Assembly (NCBI RefSeq): GCF_011300875.1
Contig: NZ_CP049862.1
Span: forward strand, 248,001-312,000
DNA length: 64,000 nt
Source of the DNA: Sanguibacter sp. HDW7
Lineage (GTDB): Bacteria > Actinomycetota > Actinomycetes > Actinomycetales > Cellulomonadaceae
Direction of reading: 5' to 3'
Made by a program: the position numbers and the translations under genes. This document shows positions 17,438 to 26,891 of the stretch, piece by piece. Below the pieces are notes generated by a model. That model was given only the letters and a program-made list of their open reading frames with translations, was not told the origin of the DNA and ran no database searches. Every line of letters starts with the position of its first letter. Within the stretch, counting starts at the first letter, position 1.

Positions 17438-19102
17438 GTGACCCCGCAGAGCGCCCAGTCCACGCCCGCCGCCCAGCCCTGGTGGCGCGAGGCCGTCTTC
17501 TACCAGGTGTACCCGCGCTCGTTCGGGGACACGACGGGCGACGGCATCGGCGACCTCGCCGGCATCACCGCGCGCCTCGACCACGTCGCCGCGCTCGGCG
17601 CCGACGCCCTGTGGCTCTCGCCGTTCTACCCGTCGCCGCAGGTCGACGCCGGCTATGACGTCTCGGACTACTGCGACGTCGACCCGATGTTCGGCACCCT
17701 CGACGACCTCGACACGCTCGTCGCCGCCGCCCACGAGCGCGGCCTGCGCGTGACGATCGACCTCGTCCCCAACCACTGCTCCGACCAGCACCCGTGGTTC
17801 CAGGCCGCGCTCGCGGCAGGCCCGGGCAGCCCCGAGCGTGACCTCTTCCACTTCGTCGAGGGACGCGGCGAGCACGGGGAGCTGCCGCCCAACAACTGGC
17901 GCTCGGCGTTCGGCGGCCCCTCGTGGACACGCGTCACGGAGCCCGACGGCACCCCGGGCCAGTGGTACTACCACCTCTTCGCTCCCGAGCAGCCGGACTT
18001 CGACTGGGGCCGGCCCGAGGTGCTCGCCGAGTACGAGCGCGTCCTGCGCTTCTGGCTCGACCGCGGCATCGACGGCTTCCGCATCGACGTGTCCGACGCG
18101 CTCATCAAGGACACGGCGTGGGAGGACACGGCCGGCGGCTTCCCGAACATCCCCAAGGACGACGCGAGCGGCGTCCACGAGATCTATCGGGCCTTCCGCG
18201 CCGTCATGGACTCCTATGACGGCGACCGCATGGCCGTCATCGAGACGGGCGCACCCGACGACATCGTCGCGCTGTTCCTGCGCCCCGACGAGATGCACCT
18301 CGCGTTCAACTTCCGCTTCGTCAAGGCCGGCTGGGACTCCGACGCGATCCGCGCGGCCGTCGACGAGTCGATCGCGGCGTACGGCGCGGTCGGTGCGCCG
18401 ACGACGTGGGTGACTGACAACCACGACACGACGCGCTCGGTGACGCGCTACGGCGCGGACGTGCGCCTCGAGGGCGAGTACGTGCCCGGCTCGACGGCCG
18501 AGCGGCCGCTCGACGACGCCGCGCTCGACCGCGGGACGCGCCGGGCGCGCGCGATGGCGGTCCTCCTGCTCGGCCTGCCGGGCGCCGCCTACGTGTACGC
18601 GGGTCAGGAGCTCGGGCTGCCTGAGGTGGTCGACCTGCCGCTGGACGTCCTCCAGGACCCGATCGTCGCGCGCTCGGGCGGCACGTCGCGCGGGCGCGAC
18701 GGCTGCCGTGTGCCGCTGCCGTGGTCGGGCACGAGAGCGCCCTTCGGCTTCGCCCCCGAGGGGACGACGCCGTGGCTCCCGCAGCCCGCGGGGTGGGCGT
18801 CGCTCACTGCGGAGACCCAGGCCGACGACGACGCCTCGATGCTCACGCTCTACCGGGCGCTCGGCGCGCTCCGGGCGGCCGAGCCCGCGCTGCGCGGCGG
18901 TGACGTCGAGTGGCTGGAGCAGACGCCGACGCGTCTCGTGCTGCGACGCACCCCTGCGGCCGGCGCAGGCGGGCGGGCGCTCACGCTCGTCGTCAACCTC
19001 GGCGAGGAGCCGGGTGCGCTCCCGGCGGGAGAGCTCGTGCTCGCCACCGCGCCCGTCGATGCGGGGATGCTTGCGGGAGAGTCGGCCGCGGTCCTCGCCT
19101 GA
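17438..19102 (+). CDS. GH13 alpha-glucosidase or oligo-1,6-glucosidase
   Basis: The 554-residue cytoplasmic enzyme (no signal peptide) begins WWREAVFYQVYPRSFGDTTGDGIGD, the signature of the alpha-glucosidase branch of GH13. Conserved regions are DLVPNHCS, GFRIDVSDAL (nucleophile D217), AVIETGAP (acid/base E269) and VTDNHDTTR (D330). It should release glucose from malto- or isomalto-oligosaccharides taken up by the cell. GTG 17438 has no strong ribosome binding site, and the transcript may be nearly leaderless. It is divergent from the CueP gene; no transporter is adjacent. Confidence 0.94.
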   Translation: MTPQSAQSTPAAQPWWREAVFYQVYPRSFGDTTGDGIGDLAGITARLDHVAALGADALWLSPFYPSPQVDAGYDVSDYCDVDPMFGTLDDLDTLVAAAHERGLRVTIDLVPNHCSDQHPWFQAALAAGPGSPERDLFHFVEGRGEHGELPPNNWRSAFGGPSWTRVTEPDGTPGQWYYHLFAPEQPDFDWGRPEVLAEYERVLRFWLDRGIDGFRIDVSDALIKDTAWEDTAGGFPNIPKDDASGVHEIYRAFRAVMDSYDGDRMAVIETGAPDDIVALFLRPDEMHLAFNFRFVKAGWDSDAIRAAVDESIAAYGAVGAPTTWVTDNHDTTRSVTRYGADVRLEGEYVPGSTAERPLDDAALDRGTRRARAMAVLLLGLPGAAYVYAGQELGLPEVVDLPLDVLQDPIVARSGGTSRGRDGCRVPLPWSGTRAPFGFAPEGTTPWLPQPAGWASLTAETQADDDASMLTLYRALGALRAAEPALRGGDVEWLEQTPTRLVLRRTPAAGAGGRALTLVVNLGEEPGALPAGELVLATAPVDAGMLAGESAAVLA

Positions 19103-19322
19103 TCTCCGGCGAGCGCTCGTCGGGCGCGGGGCGGCTGCGCACGGTGCCACGGGCGGGGCCGGGGGTGAGGGTGCGCGCAGACGGGTGAAGAGAGGCCGCT
19201 CCGGTTGCTCGGCCCTGGGGCCGTTGCAAGACTTCTGCGTGGAAGGCTCCTGCACGCAGCGCTGCAGGGTTGGCGATGCGTCCGGGTCGATCCGGACGCC
19301 TTTCACACCGAGGAGCCCTGCG

Positions 19323-20123
19323 ATGGCCGCAGACACGACGACGCACACGCACCAGACGACGACGTCTGAGCCGCGCGATGCCGCAGAGGACATCCGCGTC
19401 GCGCTCCACCGCCTGTCCTCGGCAGCCCCCGAGGAGTTCTTCAACATCGCGAACGACCTCCGGGCGCTCGGATGCGACGACGCGGCGGTGCCGTTCTACG
19501 AGAAGGCCATCGAGGCGGGAGTCCCCGAGGCCACGTACAACCTCGCGCTGCTGCACCATGAGAGCGGTCGCACGGATCTTGCGCGCGCAGGGTTCGTCGC
19601 GGCGTCGGAGGCCGGGGACGCGAAGGGCGCGTTCATGGCCGCCCAGATCTTCGAGGCCTGCGCGGACGACGACCGTGCAGCGCTCCACTACTCGCGTGCC
19701 CTCGAGCTTCCTGAGACCCCCGTGCGCCTCGCCCGTGTGCTGCGGCGCATCGGGCTCGTCCGTGAGGCCGAGGAGATCGTCGCGGAGTCCGTGACGACGA
19801 GCTGGGAGTCGGCGGTCGAGCACGCGCTGAGCGACGCGACGCCGGTCGCCGAGGGGCTCGCGCTTCTCGACGCCCACTGGTCCCGCGGGGAGACGCGCGT
19901 CGCGGTGACGCTCGCGCTGCTCCTCGAGGAGGACGGCCGCGAGGACGACGCCGAGGCCATCCTCCTCGTCGCGGCCGAGGCCGGCGACATCCAGGCGCTC
20001 ACGAACCTCGGCACGCACTGGTGCGACCACGGTGACCTCGAGGCCGCACGGCGCGCGTGGAACGACGCCGCGCAGCGGGGTGACGCCCTCGCGCGGCGGC
20101 TCCTCGAGCAGCACCCGCTCTGA
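19323..20123 (+). CDS. Sel1/TPR-like repeat protein
   Basis: The 266-residue soluble protein is built of helical pairs. Clear repeats are AVPFYEKAIEAGVPEATYNLALLH, ARAGFVAASEAGDAKGAFMAAQIFE and AEAILLVAAEAGDIQALTNLGTHW, which follow the Sel1-like A-x-x-W/Y-x-x-A-A-x-x-G pattern. Such proteins are protein-protein scaffolds. ATG 19323 has GAGGAG about 8 nt upstream. The 220-bp gap after the GH13 gene contains TTGCAAGA at about 19225 but no gene. Partner and role are unknown. Confidence 0.8.
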   Translation: MAADTTTHTHQTTTSEPRDAAEDIRVALHRLSSAAPEEFFNIANDLRALGCDDAAVPFYEKAIEAGVPEATYNLALLHHESGRTDLARAGFVAASEAGDAKGAFMAAQIFEACADDDRAALHYSRALELPETPVRLARVLRRIGLVREAEEIVAESVTTSWESAVEHALSDATPVAEGLALLDAHWSRGETRVAVTLALLLEEDGREDDAEAILLVAAEAGDIQALTNLGTHWCDHGDLEAARRAWNDAAQRGDALARRLLEQHPL

Positions 20124-20162
20124 CCCGCGCGGCCAGCACCAGGACCGCGCGGGACGGCGTGC

Positions 20163-21980
20163 CTAGCGGCCCAGGGTCAGACGGGCGTTGACCGCACGGA
20201 CCGCGTCACGGTCGAGCTTGTCGGCACGGTCGTACGTGAGCAGACCGTTGAGCTCGTCCTCGACGTCGGTGAGCTGCGTGTAGACGGTGGCGGACAACCC
20301 CCGCGGGATCGCCGGCACGATCTGCTCGTCGTGGAGGCTCTCGAAGCGTGCCTGCAGCTCGGCGGCGTCCGTGGCACGGGCGTACCCCCAGTCGACGTCA
20401 CCCCACGTCCGACCCGGGACCCGCAGGTTGTAGCCGCCGTACTCCGAGAGCACGAGCGCCCGACGGTCACCGCGCAGCCGACGCGGCACCCGGAAACGAC
20501 GGAAGTACACGTGGAGGCTGCGCAGGTCCCCCGCCCGCTGGTCGTGCCAGCCCGACGCGTGGTCGACGACCCGCGTCGGGTCGAGCGCCGCGACCTCGCG
20601 CGCGACGGCGGCGGCGTCGAACTGTCCCCAGCCCTCGTTGAACGGCACCCACACGCAGATCGACGGGACCGAGCGCAGGTGCTCGATCATCTCGACGAGC
20701 TCGCGCCGGTAGGCGGCACGCCCCTCGGCCGCGCTGCGCGCGAAGAGCCGGAACCTGTGGTCGCGCAGCCGCAGCGGCGCGACCACAGGGACCCTGATCG
20801 TGAGGTCGAGGTAGCGTCCGCCGCCGTTGACCATGTCCTGCCAGACGAGGAGCCCCGTACGGTCGCAGTGGTGGTACCAGCGCATCGGCTCGACCTTGAT
20901 GTGCTTGCGCACCATGGTGAAGCCGAGCTCCTTCGCCGCGACCACGTCGGCGAGGAGCGCCTCGTCCGTCGGCGCGGTGAGCAGTCCGTCGGGCCAGTAG
21001 CCCTGGTCGAGGACGCCTGCGTGGAAGTACGGCTCACCGTTGAGCAGCAGTCGCGGCGTCCCGTCGGCGTCCGGCCCGACGCCGAACGAGCGCAGGCCGA
21101 CGTACGACGTCACGTCGTCGTCGCCGCAGCGCACGCGCACGTCGTACAGGTGCGGGTCCTCGGGGCTCCACGGGCGCGGGTCCGGCACGTCGAGGCGGAC
21201 GGTGCCGCCGAGCGCCACGGAGCCCGACGCGACGACGGCACCGCGGTCGAGGATCTCGACGGCCGCGTCGACCGGAGCGCCCTCGCGTCCCGCGAGGGGC
21301 TCGACGCTCACGTCGACCGACGCCTCCCAGGCACCTGCGTGGCCCGTGAGGTGCGGGACGAGCACGAGTCGGCCGACGCCGTCGACGGGCACGACCTCGA
21401 GCCACACGCTCTGCCAGATGCCCGACTGCGGGGTGTACCAGATGCCACCTCGCTTGCTCGACTGCTTGCCGCGCGAGCGCCACGACGCATCCGTGTCATC
21501 CGTGACCCGGACGTGGAGGCGGACGCTCGCCGCCTCGCCGTCGCGCGCGAGGGCGGCCCGGCAGGCGTCGGTGACGTCGCACGTCACGGGCAGGAAGCCG
21601 CCCTCGTGCTCGCCCACGGGCGCTCCGTCGGCCCACACCTGGCAGTCCTGGTCGACGGCGTCCAGGTGGAGCAGGACGCGCACGCCGTCGGTCCCGTCGG
21701 GCAGGAGCGACGCGACGGGGACGTCGCGCTCGTACCAGAGCGCCTGGTCCGCACGCAGCGTGCGACCGACGCCCGAGAGCGCGGCCTCGGGCGAGAACGG
21801 GACTGTGATCGTGCCGTCCCACGCGGCCGGCGCCGTGGCGTCGTCGTCCAGGTCGACGAACGTGTAGCGCCACGGGCCGTTGAGGGAAGCCCAGCGGTCC
21901 CGGACGAGCTGGGGCCGGGGGTGCTCGGGGAGCGGGGAGAGCGGGTCGACGTCGTCGGCCCACCGGGTGCGGAGCGTCAT
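20163..21980 (-). CDS. GH2 beta-galactosidase/beta-glucuronidase-like glycosidase
   Basis: The 605-residue protein has the GH2 layout: N-terminal jelly-roll sugar-binding domain (LNGPWRYTFVDLDDD), immunoglobulin-like middle domain, and TIM barrel. The acid/base is E449 in PFNEGWGQFD and the nucleophile is E513 in LSEYGG. The SKRGGIWYTPQSGIWQSVW stretch is typical of short beta-galactosidase or beta-glucuronidase-type members. There is no signal peptide, so it acts in the cytoplasm. The ATG overlaps the stop of the upstream MFS gene by 4 bp, which suggests that the transporter imports its substrate. Confidence 0.92.
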   Translation of the reverse strand: MTLRTRWADDVDPLSPLPEHPRPQLVRDRWASLNGPWRYTFVDLDDDATAPAAWDGTITVPFSPEAALSGVGRTLRADQALWYERDVPVASLLPDGTDGVRVLLHLDAVDQDCQVWADGAPVGEHEGGFLPVTCDVTDACRAALARDGEAASVRLHVRVTDDTDASWRSRGKQSSKRGGIWYTPQSGIWQSVWLEVVPVDGVGRLVLVPHLTGHAGAWEASVDVSVEPLAGREGAPVDAAVEILDRGAVVASGSVALGGTVRLDVPDPRPWSPEDPHLYDVRVRCGDDDVTSYVGLRSFGVGPDADGTPRLLLNGEPYFHAGVLDQGYWPDGLLTAPTDEALLADVVAAKELGFTMVRKHIKVEPMRWYHHCDRTGLLVWQDMVNGGGRYLDLTIRVPVVAPLRLRDHRFRLFARSAAEGRAAYRRELVEMIEHLRSVPSICVWVPFNEGWGQFDAAAVAREVAALDPTRVVDHASGWHDQRAGDLRSLHVYFRRFRVPRRLRGDRRALVLSEYGGYNLRVPGRTWGDVDWGYARATDAAELQARFESLHDEQIVPAIPRGLSATVYTQLTDVEDELNGLLTYDRADKLDRDAVRAVNARLTLGR

Positions 21981-23395
21981 CGGGAGGGGTCCTCGGTCGG
22001 GTCGGGCAGGGTGGTGGCGGGTGCTGTGGCTGCGGGTGCGTCGTCGTGCGGTGCGGCGGCCTCTGCGCCGGGAGCCGTCGGCGCTCCGACCTGCGTCGGG
22101 CGCGCGAGCAGGCGTGCGCGGAGCACGATCGCGAGCACGATCGCGACGACGAGCACGGCCGCGGCCGCAGCGAAGATCGCCGAGGTCGGCACGACCCGCT
22201 CGACGCCCAGGTCGGTGTAGCGCGCGTCGTTGCCGCGGATGACGGCAGCGCCGATCCACGGTCCGACGAGCATCGGCACGAGGATCGCGAAGATCATGCG
22301 CAGCCCCTGGACGCGCCCGGCCGCCCCGTCGGGGGTGAGGTCGCGGGACACGGCCGTGAGGACTCCGGCCGTGAGCATGAACCCCGTCATCATCACCGCC
22401 CCCGCGACGCCTGCGGCGAGCGCCGAGCGGGCCGGCACCATCGCGAGCAGCCCGACGAGGTAGACGAGCGTCGCCGGCAGCAGCGAGTGGACCTTGCCGA
22501 CGCGGTCGACGACGCGACCGCCGAGCACCGAGAGCACGGACGCCGTGAGCAGCACGCCGCCGAGGACGATCGCGTAGGCGTCGAGCCGCAGGGAGTGGTC
22601 CATGTAGATGAGCAGGTACGGCAGGAACACCTGGGTCGAAGCGCCCCACACGCACCACACGAGCAGCGTGAGGTAGAGCAGCGGGTTGCCGCGCACGGCC
22701 GACGGACGCAGGCCCGCGACGAGCGCCCGCAGGTAGGGCGTCGACGTCTGGGGCGTCGCGGTGTCCCGGACGAGCCACAGCGCGACGAGCCCGGTGACCG
22801 TGACCGCGGCCCCGACGACGCCGAAGAACGTGCGCCACTCGCCGGCCTGCGTGAGCGGGTCGAGGAGGACGAACACGAGGAGCATCGCGAGCAGCGGCAT
22901 CGCGGCGAGCACCGCGTCGACCCTGCCGCGCACGGACGGCGTGGTGACGTCGGTGACCCACGCCTGGTAGGCGGCGTCGTTCGCGGTCGAGCCGAAGAAC
23001 GTCATGATGCAGTCGAGGACGACGACCGCGAGCACCGCGGCCGTCACCGACTGCGTCGCGAGCCCTGCGGTCGTCGCGGTCGCGGTCTGGGGCAGGAGCC
23101 CGAACGCCGCCGTCGAGGCGCCCCACAGCAGGTACCCGCCGACGATGAGCACACGTCGGCGACCGAGGCGGTCCGACAGCGCGCCCATGACGAGTGTCGC
23201 CACCGTCGCTGTGACGGCGCTCGCGGCGACGAGCGCCGCGACGACCTGCGGATCGTCGGAGATCGTCTCGTAGACGAAGACGTTGAGGTACATGTTCTCG
23301 ACGGTCCAGGCGAGCTGGCCGACGAGGCCGAGGAGCACGAGGGCGAGCCAGAGGCGGGGGCGCAGGCCGTCGTGCGCAGGTGTCGTCGTCGTCAC
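21977..23395 (-). CDS. MFS transporter, probably sugar uptake
   Basis: The 472-residue membrane protein has about 12 segments. It begins WLALVLLGLVGQLAWTVENMYLNVFVYETIS and has the MFS loop GALSDRLGRRRVL between segments 2 and 3. It most resembles SLC45-like or GPH-type sugar carriers. It has a GTG start (23395) and a 4-bp overlap with the GH2 gene downstream, forming a two-gene uptake and hydrolysis operon. No regulator is encoded next to it. Confidence 0.88.
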   Translation of the reverse strand: MTTTTPAHDGLRPRLWLALVLLGLVGQLAWTVENMYLNVFVYETISDDPQVVAALVAASAVTATVATLVMGALSDRLGRRRVLIVGGYLLWGASTAAFGLLPQTATATTAGLATQSVTAAVLAVVVLDCIMTFFGSTANDAAYQAWVTDVTTPSVRGRVDAVLAAMPLLAMLLVFVLLDPLTQAGEWRTFFGVVGAAVTVTGLVALWLVRDTATPQTSTPYLRALVAGLRPSAVRGNPLLYLTLLVWCVWGASTQVFLPYLLIYMDHSLRLDAYAIVLGGVLLTASVLSVLGGRVVDRVGKVHSLLPATLVYLVGLLAMVPARSALAAGVAGAVMMTGFMLTAGVLTAVSRDLTPDGAAGRVQGLRMIFAILVPMLVGPWIGAAVIRGNDARYTDLGVERVVPTSAIFAAAAAVLVVAIVLAIVLRARLLARPTQVGAPTAPGAEAAAPHDDAPAATAPATTLPDPTEDPSR

Positions 23396-23556
23396 GGATG
23401 AACGCTAACCGCGACCAGGGCCGTTACCCCAGCTGGACGCCCACGGCGCGCCGTGAGAACACCCTCTCGACAGGTGGGATGCGGAGTAGGCTGCTCCGCG
23501 GCGCGGCGCCCCCGTGCCGACCTCTCCCTCGCACCAGACACCTGATGGGATCCCAC

Positions 23557-24867
23557 ATGGCTCTGTGGACCGTGCACGGCGACGGCAAGACCGTCCGACC
23601 CGGGGAGGCCGTCGCCCCCCTCGAACGACTCTCCTGGCCCCGCACCATCGGCATGGGCATGCAGCATGTCGTCGCCATGTCCGGCGCGACGCTGCTCGTC
23701 CCCGCGATCACCGGCTTCCCGGCGACCGCGACGCTGTTCTTCAGCGCGATCGGTACGTTCATCTTCCTGCTCGTCAACCAGAACCGGCTCCCCAGCTACC
23801 TCGGGTCGAGCTTCGCGTTCCTCGCGCCCATCGGTGCTGCGGCGACGATGGGTGACGCCTCCGGCGGCATCCTCTTCGCGGGCGCGTGCCTCGTCGTCGT
23901 CGGCGCGCTCGGTCACTATGCCGGCGTCGGCTGGATCGACAGGCTCATGCCGCCGGCCGTCAACGGCACGATCGTCGCGCTCATCGGTCTCAACCTCGCC
24001 CCCGCCGCCTGGAAGAACTTCAGTGGCCACGAGGTGACGGGCTTCGTCACGATCCTCACGGTCGCGATCGTCTCGGTGCTCTTCAAGGGCATCCTCGGCC
24101 GTCTCTCGATCCTCGTCGGCATCGTCGTCGGCTACGTCGTCGCCGCGGTCCGTGGTGAGATCAACTTCGGGTCGAAGGAGATCCGGGACGCGCACCTCTT
24201 CGGCCTGCCCGACTTCCACACCCCGACGTTCACCGACCCGGGTCTGCTCCTCATGTTCGTGCCCGTCGTGCTCGTCCTCGTCGCCGAGAACATCGGCCAC
24301 GTGAAGTCCGTCGCCGCGATGACGGGGGAGAACCTCGACGACCGCGTCGGCCGCTCGCTCGTCGCCGACGGCGTCTCAACGATGCTCGCGGGCGTCGGCG
24401 GCGGCTCCGGCACGACGACCTACGCCGAGAACATCGGCGTCATGGCCGCGACCCGTGTCTACTCGACGGCCGTCTACTGGGTCGCCGGCTCGACCGCCCT
24501 CCTCCTCGCCTTCTCGCCCAAGGTCGGCGCGATCATCCAGGCGATGCCCGCGGGCGTCCTCGGCGGCGCGGGCACGATTCTCTACGGGATGATCGGCCTG
24601 CTCGGCGCCCGCATCTGGGTGCAGAACAAGGTGAACTTCTCCGACCCCGTCGTCCTCACCTCGGCCGCCGTCGCGCTCATCATGGGCATCGGCGACTACG
24701 AGTTCAAGATCGGCTCGATCACGCTCGGCGGCATCGCGACCGGCACGATCGCGGCGCTCGTGCTCTACCACGGCATGCGGGCCATCGCCCGGTGGCGCGG
24801 GACGTCGGCCGAGCCGGCGAGCCCGAGCTCGGTGCCTGACACGGCTGTCGGCAACGTCGACGCCTGA
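23557..24867 (+). CDS. NCS2 uracil/xanthine permease
   Basis: The membrane protein has about 436 residues and 12-14 segments. Motifs are MGMQHVVAMSGATLLVPAITGF, VPVVLVLVAENIGHVKSVAAMTG and GGSGTTTYAENIGVMAATRVYS, the Q/E-N-x-G signature of NCS2 nucleobase:cation symporters of the UraA/UapA family. ATG 23557 is preferred, with GGGA 7 nt upstream; ATG 23545 in the same frame is an alternative. It is likely to supply uracil for Upp (10253-10891), an inference from family only. Confidence 0.92.
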   Translation: MALWTVHGDGKTVRPGEAVAPLERLSWPRTIGMGMQHVVAMSGATLLVPAITGFPATATLFFSAIGTFIFLLVNQNRLPSYLGSSFAFLAPIGAAATMGDASGGILFAGACLVVVGALGHYAGVGWIDRLMPPAVNGTIVALIGLNLAPAAWKNFSGHEVTGFVTILTVAIVSVLFKGILGRLSILVGIVVGYVVAAVRGEINFGSKEIRDAHLFGLPDFHTPTFTDPGLLLMFVPVVLVLVAENIGHVKSVAAMTGENLDDRVGRSLVADGVSTMLAGVGGGSGTTTYAENIGVMAATRVYSTAVYWVAGSTALLLAFSPKVGAIIQAMPAGVLGGAGTILYGMIGLLGARIWVQNKVNFSDPVVLTSAAVALIMGIGDYEFKIGSITLGGIATGTIAALVLYHGMRAIARWRGTSAEPASPSSVPDTAVGNVDA

Positions 24868-24878
24868 CCTCGGTCATG

Positions 24879-24922
24879 ACGACGGCGCCCCGCCGACCAG
24901 CAGGTCGGCGGGGCGCCGTCGT
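24879..24922. terminator. Bidirectional terminator between permease and GNAT genes
   Basis: A perfect 20-bp stem (24879-24898 with 24903-24922), loop AGCA, is followed by TTCTT and lies between two convergent genes. Confidence 0.82.
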
Positions 24923-24939
24923 TCTTCCGGGGGACCTCG

Positions 24940-25545
24940 TCAGAGGTCGATGCCGTACAGCCAGTCCGAGTCCGGCAGCGCCGGGCGGAAGCCCAGGTGC
25001 TCGTAGAAGCCGACCGCGCGCGTGTTCGTCGTGTCGACACCCAGGTGCAGCCCGCTGACACCACGTGCCCGCAGCGCGTCGAACAGCGTCTCGAGCATGC
25101 GCCGGCCGTTGCCGCCGCCCTGGCCCTCGGGCAGCAGGTCGACGTGCAGGTGCGCGGGGAAGCGGTCGACGACGGCGTCGGGCATGAGGCCGGGCGTGTG
25201 GATGAGCTCGACGAGCTTTGCGTCCGGCGTGCCCTGCTCCGCCGAGCCGAGCGGGTGCTGCTCGCGCAGGGCCGGCCACCACTCGCGCTCGCACCGCTCC
25301 GCGAACGCACGCGTGTCGGTGGTCCCGACGACGTAGCCGACCGGGCGGTCGTCGTCGTCCGCGAGCACGAACGCGAGCCCCGGCTCGAGCGCGAGGTACG
25401 CGCCCAGATATACCTCGGGCAGCAGCCGCGGGTTCGCGTAGAGGTCCGTGGCGTCACCGCCCGCTGCACCCGTGCGGACGCAGATGTCGTAGAGCCGCGC
25501 GACCTCGTCGGCGTCGGTCGTCCGTGCGGAACGGATCGTCGTCAC
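24940..25545 (-). CDS. GNAT-family N-acetyltransferase
   Basis: The 201-residue protein has the acetyl-CoA loop as LPEGQGGGNGRRMLETL and the C-terminal motif GVDTTNTRAVGFYEHLGFRP. The N-terminal half (VARLYDICVRTGAAGGDATDLY and the DPDLL-like YANPRLLPEVYLGAY) resembles the acetyltransferase-like domain of O-GlcNAcase-related GNATs. The substrate is unknown. GTG 25545 lies 1 bp after the stop of the LytR_C gene, so it is the last gene of a leftward operon. Confidence 0.9.
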   Translation of the reverse strand: MTTIRSARTTDADEVARLYDICVRTGAAGGDATDLYANPRLLPEVYLGAYLALEPGLAFVLADDDDRPVGYVVGTTDTRAFAERCEREWWPALREQHPLGSAEQGTPDAKLVELIHTPGLMPDAVVDRFPAHLHVDLLPEGQGGGNGRRMLETLFDALRARGVSGLHLGVDTTNTRAVGFYEHLGFRPALPDSDWLYGIDL

Positions 25546-25546
25546 G

Positions 25547-26281
25547 TCACTTGTCCTTCGTCGCGTCGTCCGTCGCCGCGGAGGAGGCTTCGTCCTTCGA
25601 CGCGGCCTTCTCCTCCTCGGCGTCCTTGGCAGCCTTCTCCGCGGCCTTCTTCTTCGCGTCGTCGAAGCGGGGCGGTGCGGCCTGCGGCGTGATCTGCGAC
25701 GCCTCGACGCAGCCCGCGACCGACGTCAGCGGCTGCTTCGGATCGAGCAGCACCTGCTCCTCGGGTGTGACGAGCGTGAACTCCGCGCCGATCGTCACGT
25801 CGACCGACTTGCCCGGCCGGTCGTCGAGCACGAGCCGCGCACCCGGGAACCGGGCGAGAACCGTGTACGCCTGGACGACGCCTGACGGGCCCGACGTCAC
25901 GAGCGTCTGCCGCGGCGTGCGGCTGTCGTTGCCCGTGCCGTCGATCCCGAAGCCGCGGTCAGCAAGCTCCTCCGCGACCGTCGTCGCGAGCGCTGCGCGC
26001 TCGGTGCCGTTGAGCACCGTGATCTTGATCTTCGCGCGGCCCGCAGGCTTCTTGTCCTTGGCGACGCACGGCTGGTCCCACGTGACGGGCGTGCCCGGGG
26101 GCTCCTTCGAGAGGAAGTCCGAGGAGCCCGGCAGCGAGAAGTTGCCCGTGAACGCTGCGACACCCGCGAGCCCCGCGACGGCGAGCGCCGCGATGAGCAC
26201 ACCGAAGACCACCGTCTGCCGCTCGTGCTCGCGGCGACGGCGCAGGGCGCGCGCCTGCTCGGGGGTGAAGCGAGAGGTCAC
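25547..26281 (-). CDS. LytR C-terminal domain membrane protein
   Basis: The 244-residue protein has a basic N-terminus with RRRREHERQ, one membrane segment (about 24-46), and an extracytoplasmic LytR_C domain (IKITVLNGTERAALATTVAEELADRGF). A Lys/Ala/Glu-rich disordered tail closes it. LytR_C domains accompany cell-wall polymer ligation proteins, though this protein lacks the LCP catalytic domain. The GTG start overlaps the stop of the upstream gene by 4 bp. Confidence 0.88.
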   Translation of the reverse strand: MTSRFTPEQARALRRRREHERQTVVFGVLIAALAVAGLAGVAAFTGNFSLPGSSDFLSKEPPGTPVTWDQPCVAKDKKPAGRAKIKITVLNGTERAALATTVAEELADRGFGIDGTGNDSRTPRQTLVTSGPSGVVQAYTVLARFPGARLVLDDRPGKSVDVTIGAEFTLVTPEEQVLLDPKQPLTSVAGCVEASQITPQAAPPRFDDAKKKAAEKAAKDAEEEKAASKDEASSAATDDATKDK

Positions 26282-26757
26282 GGGGCAGTCCTCGGCGTGG
26301 TGTCGTCGTCGGCGGGCAGGGCAGGGGTCCGGGGGGTCGGCGCGGCAACGTCGGCGTCGGGCGCTGCGGTGCTCGACGGGGACGCAGGCGTCACCGGCAC
26401 GGCATCGACGGGGGCGACGTCATCCCTGCCCGCTGCGGGCGAGGTCGCAGGCGCCGCGTCGTCCGCGACGACGAGCACGCGCGCGTGCAGCACCGCGCGC
26501 TGCTGGAGCGCCGCGCGCACCGCACGGTGCAGGCCGTCCTCGAGGTACATGACGCCCTTGTGCTGCACGACGTGCGCGAAGAGATCCCCGTAGAACGTCG
26601 AGTCGTCCGAGAGCAACGAGTCGAGGCTCAGCGTCTTCTTCGTGGTGACGAGCTCGTCGAGCCGCACCTGGCGCGGCGGCACCGCAGACCAGTCCTTGGG
26701 CGTGACGAGGCCGTGGTCGGGGTACGGACGGCCCTCGCCGACGCCACGGAAGATCAC
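26278..26757 (-). CDS. Conserved actinobacterial protein annotated as VapB-family antitoxin
   Basis: The 159-residue product begins VIFRGVGEGRPYPDHGL. The conserved block of about 95 residues (PPRQVRLDELVTTKKTL, DSTFYGDLFAHVVQ, YLEDGLHRAVRAALQQR, LHARVLVV) matches a family often labelled VapB antitoxin in databases. No toxin gene is next to it, so I doubt a toxin-antitoxin role. A Pro/Ala/Asp-rich tail of about 65 residues is an extension. GTG 26757 is chosen; an in-frame ATG at 26895 that overlaps the CopC-like stop by 4 bp would add 46 residues. It overlaps the LytR_C gene by 4 bp. Confidence 0.7.
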   Translation of the reverse strand: MIFRGVGEGRPYPDHGLVTPKDWSAVPPRQVRLDELVTTKKTLSLDSLLSDDSTFYGDLFAHVVQHKGVMYLEDGLHRAVRAALQQRAVLHARVLVVADDAAPATSPAAGRDDVAPVDAVPVTPASPSSTAAPDADVAAPTPRTPALPADDDTTPRTAP

Positions 26758-26891
26758 GCCTGCGAGTCTAGGGCGCTCGTCGCCCTCGGACCGGGCCTGC
26801 CGCCCGTCCTGCGCACGACCTTCACCGGCCGCAGCCTGCGCGCGGCGCACATAGACCTCGCGGACGCTCGTGCGGCGGATCTGTCCAGCCG

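Noticed and set aside
26278-26757. Type II toxin-antitoxin module
   Set aside because: The family is often labelled VapB, but there is no VapC-like PIN-domain gene or other small toxin next to it, and its neighbours are envelope proteins.
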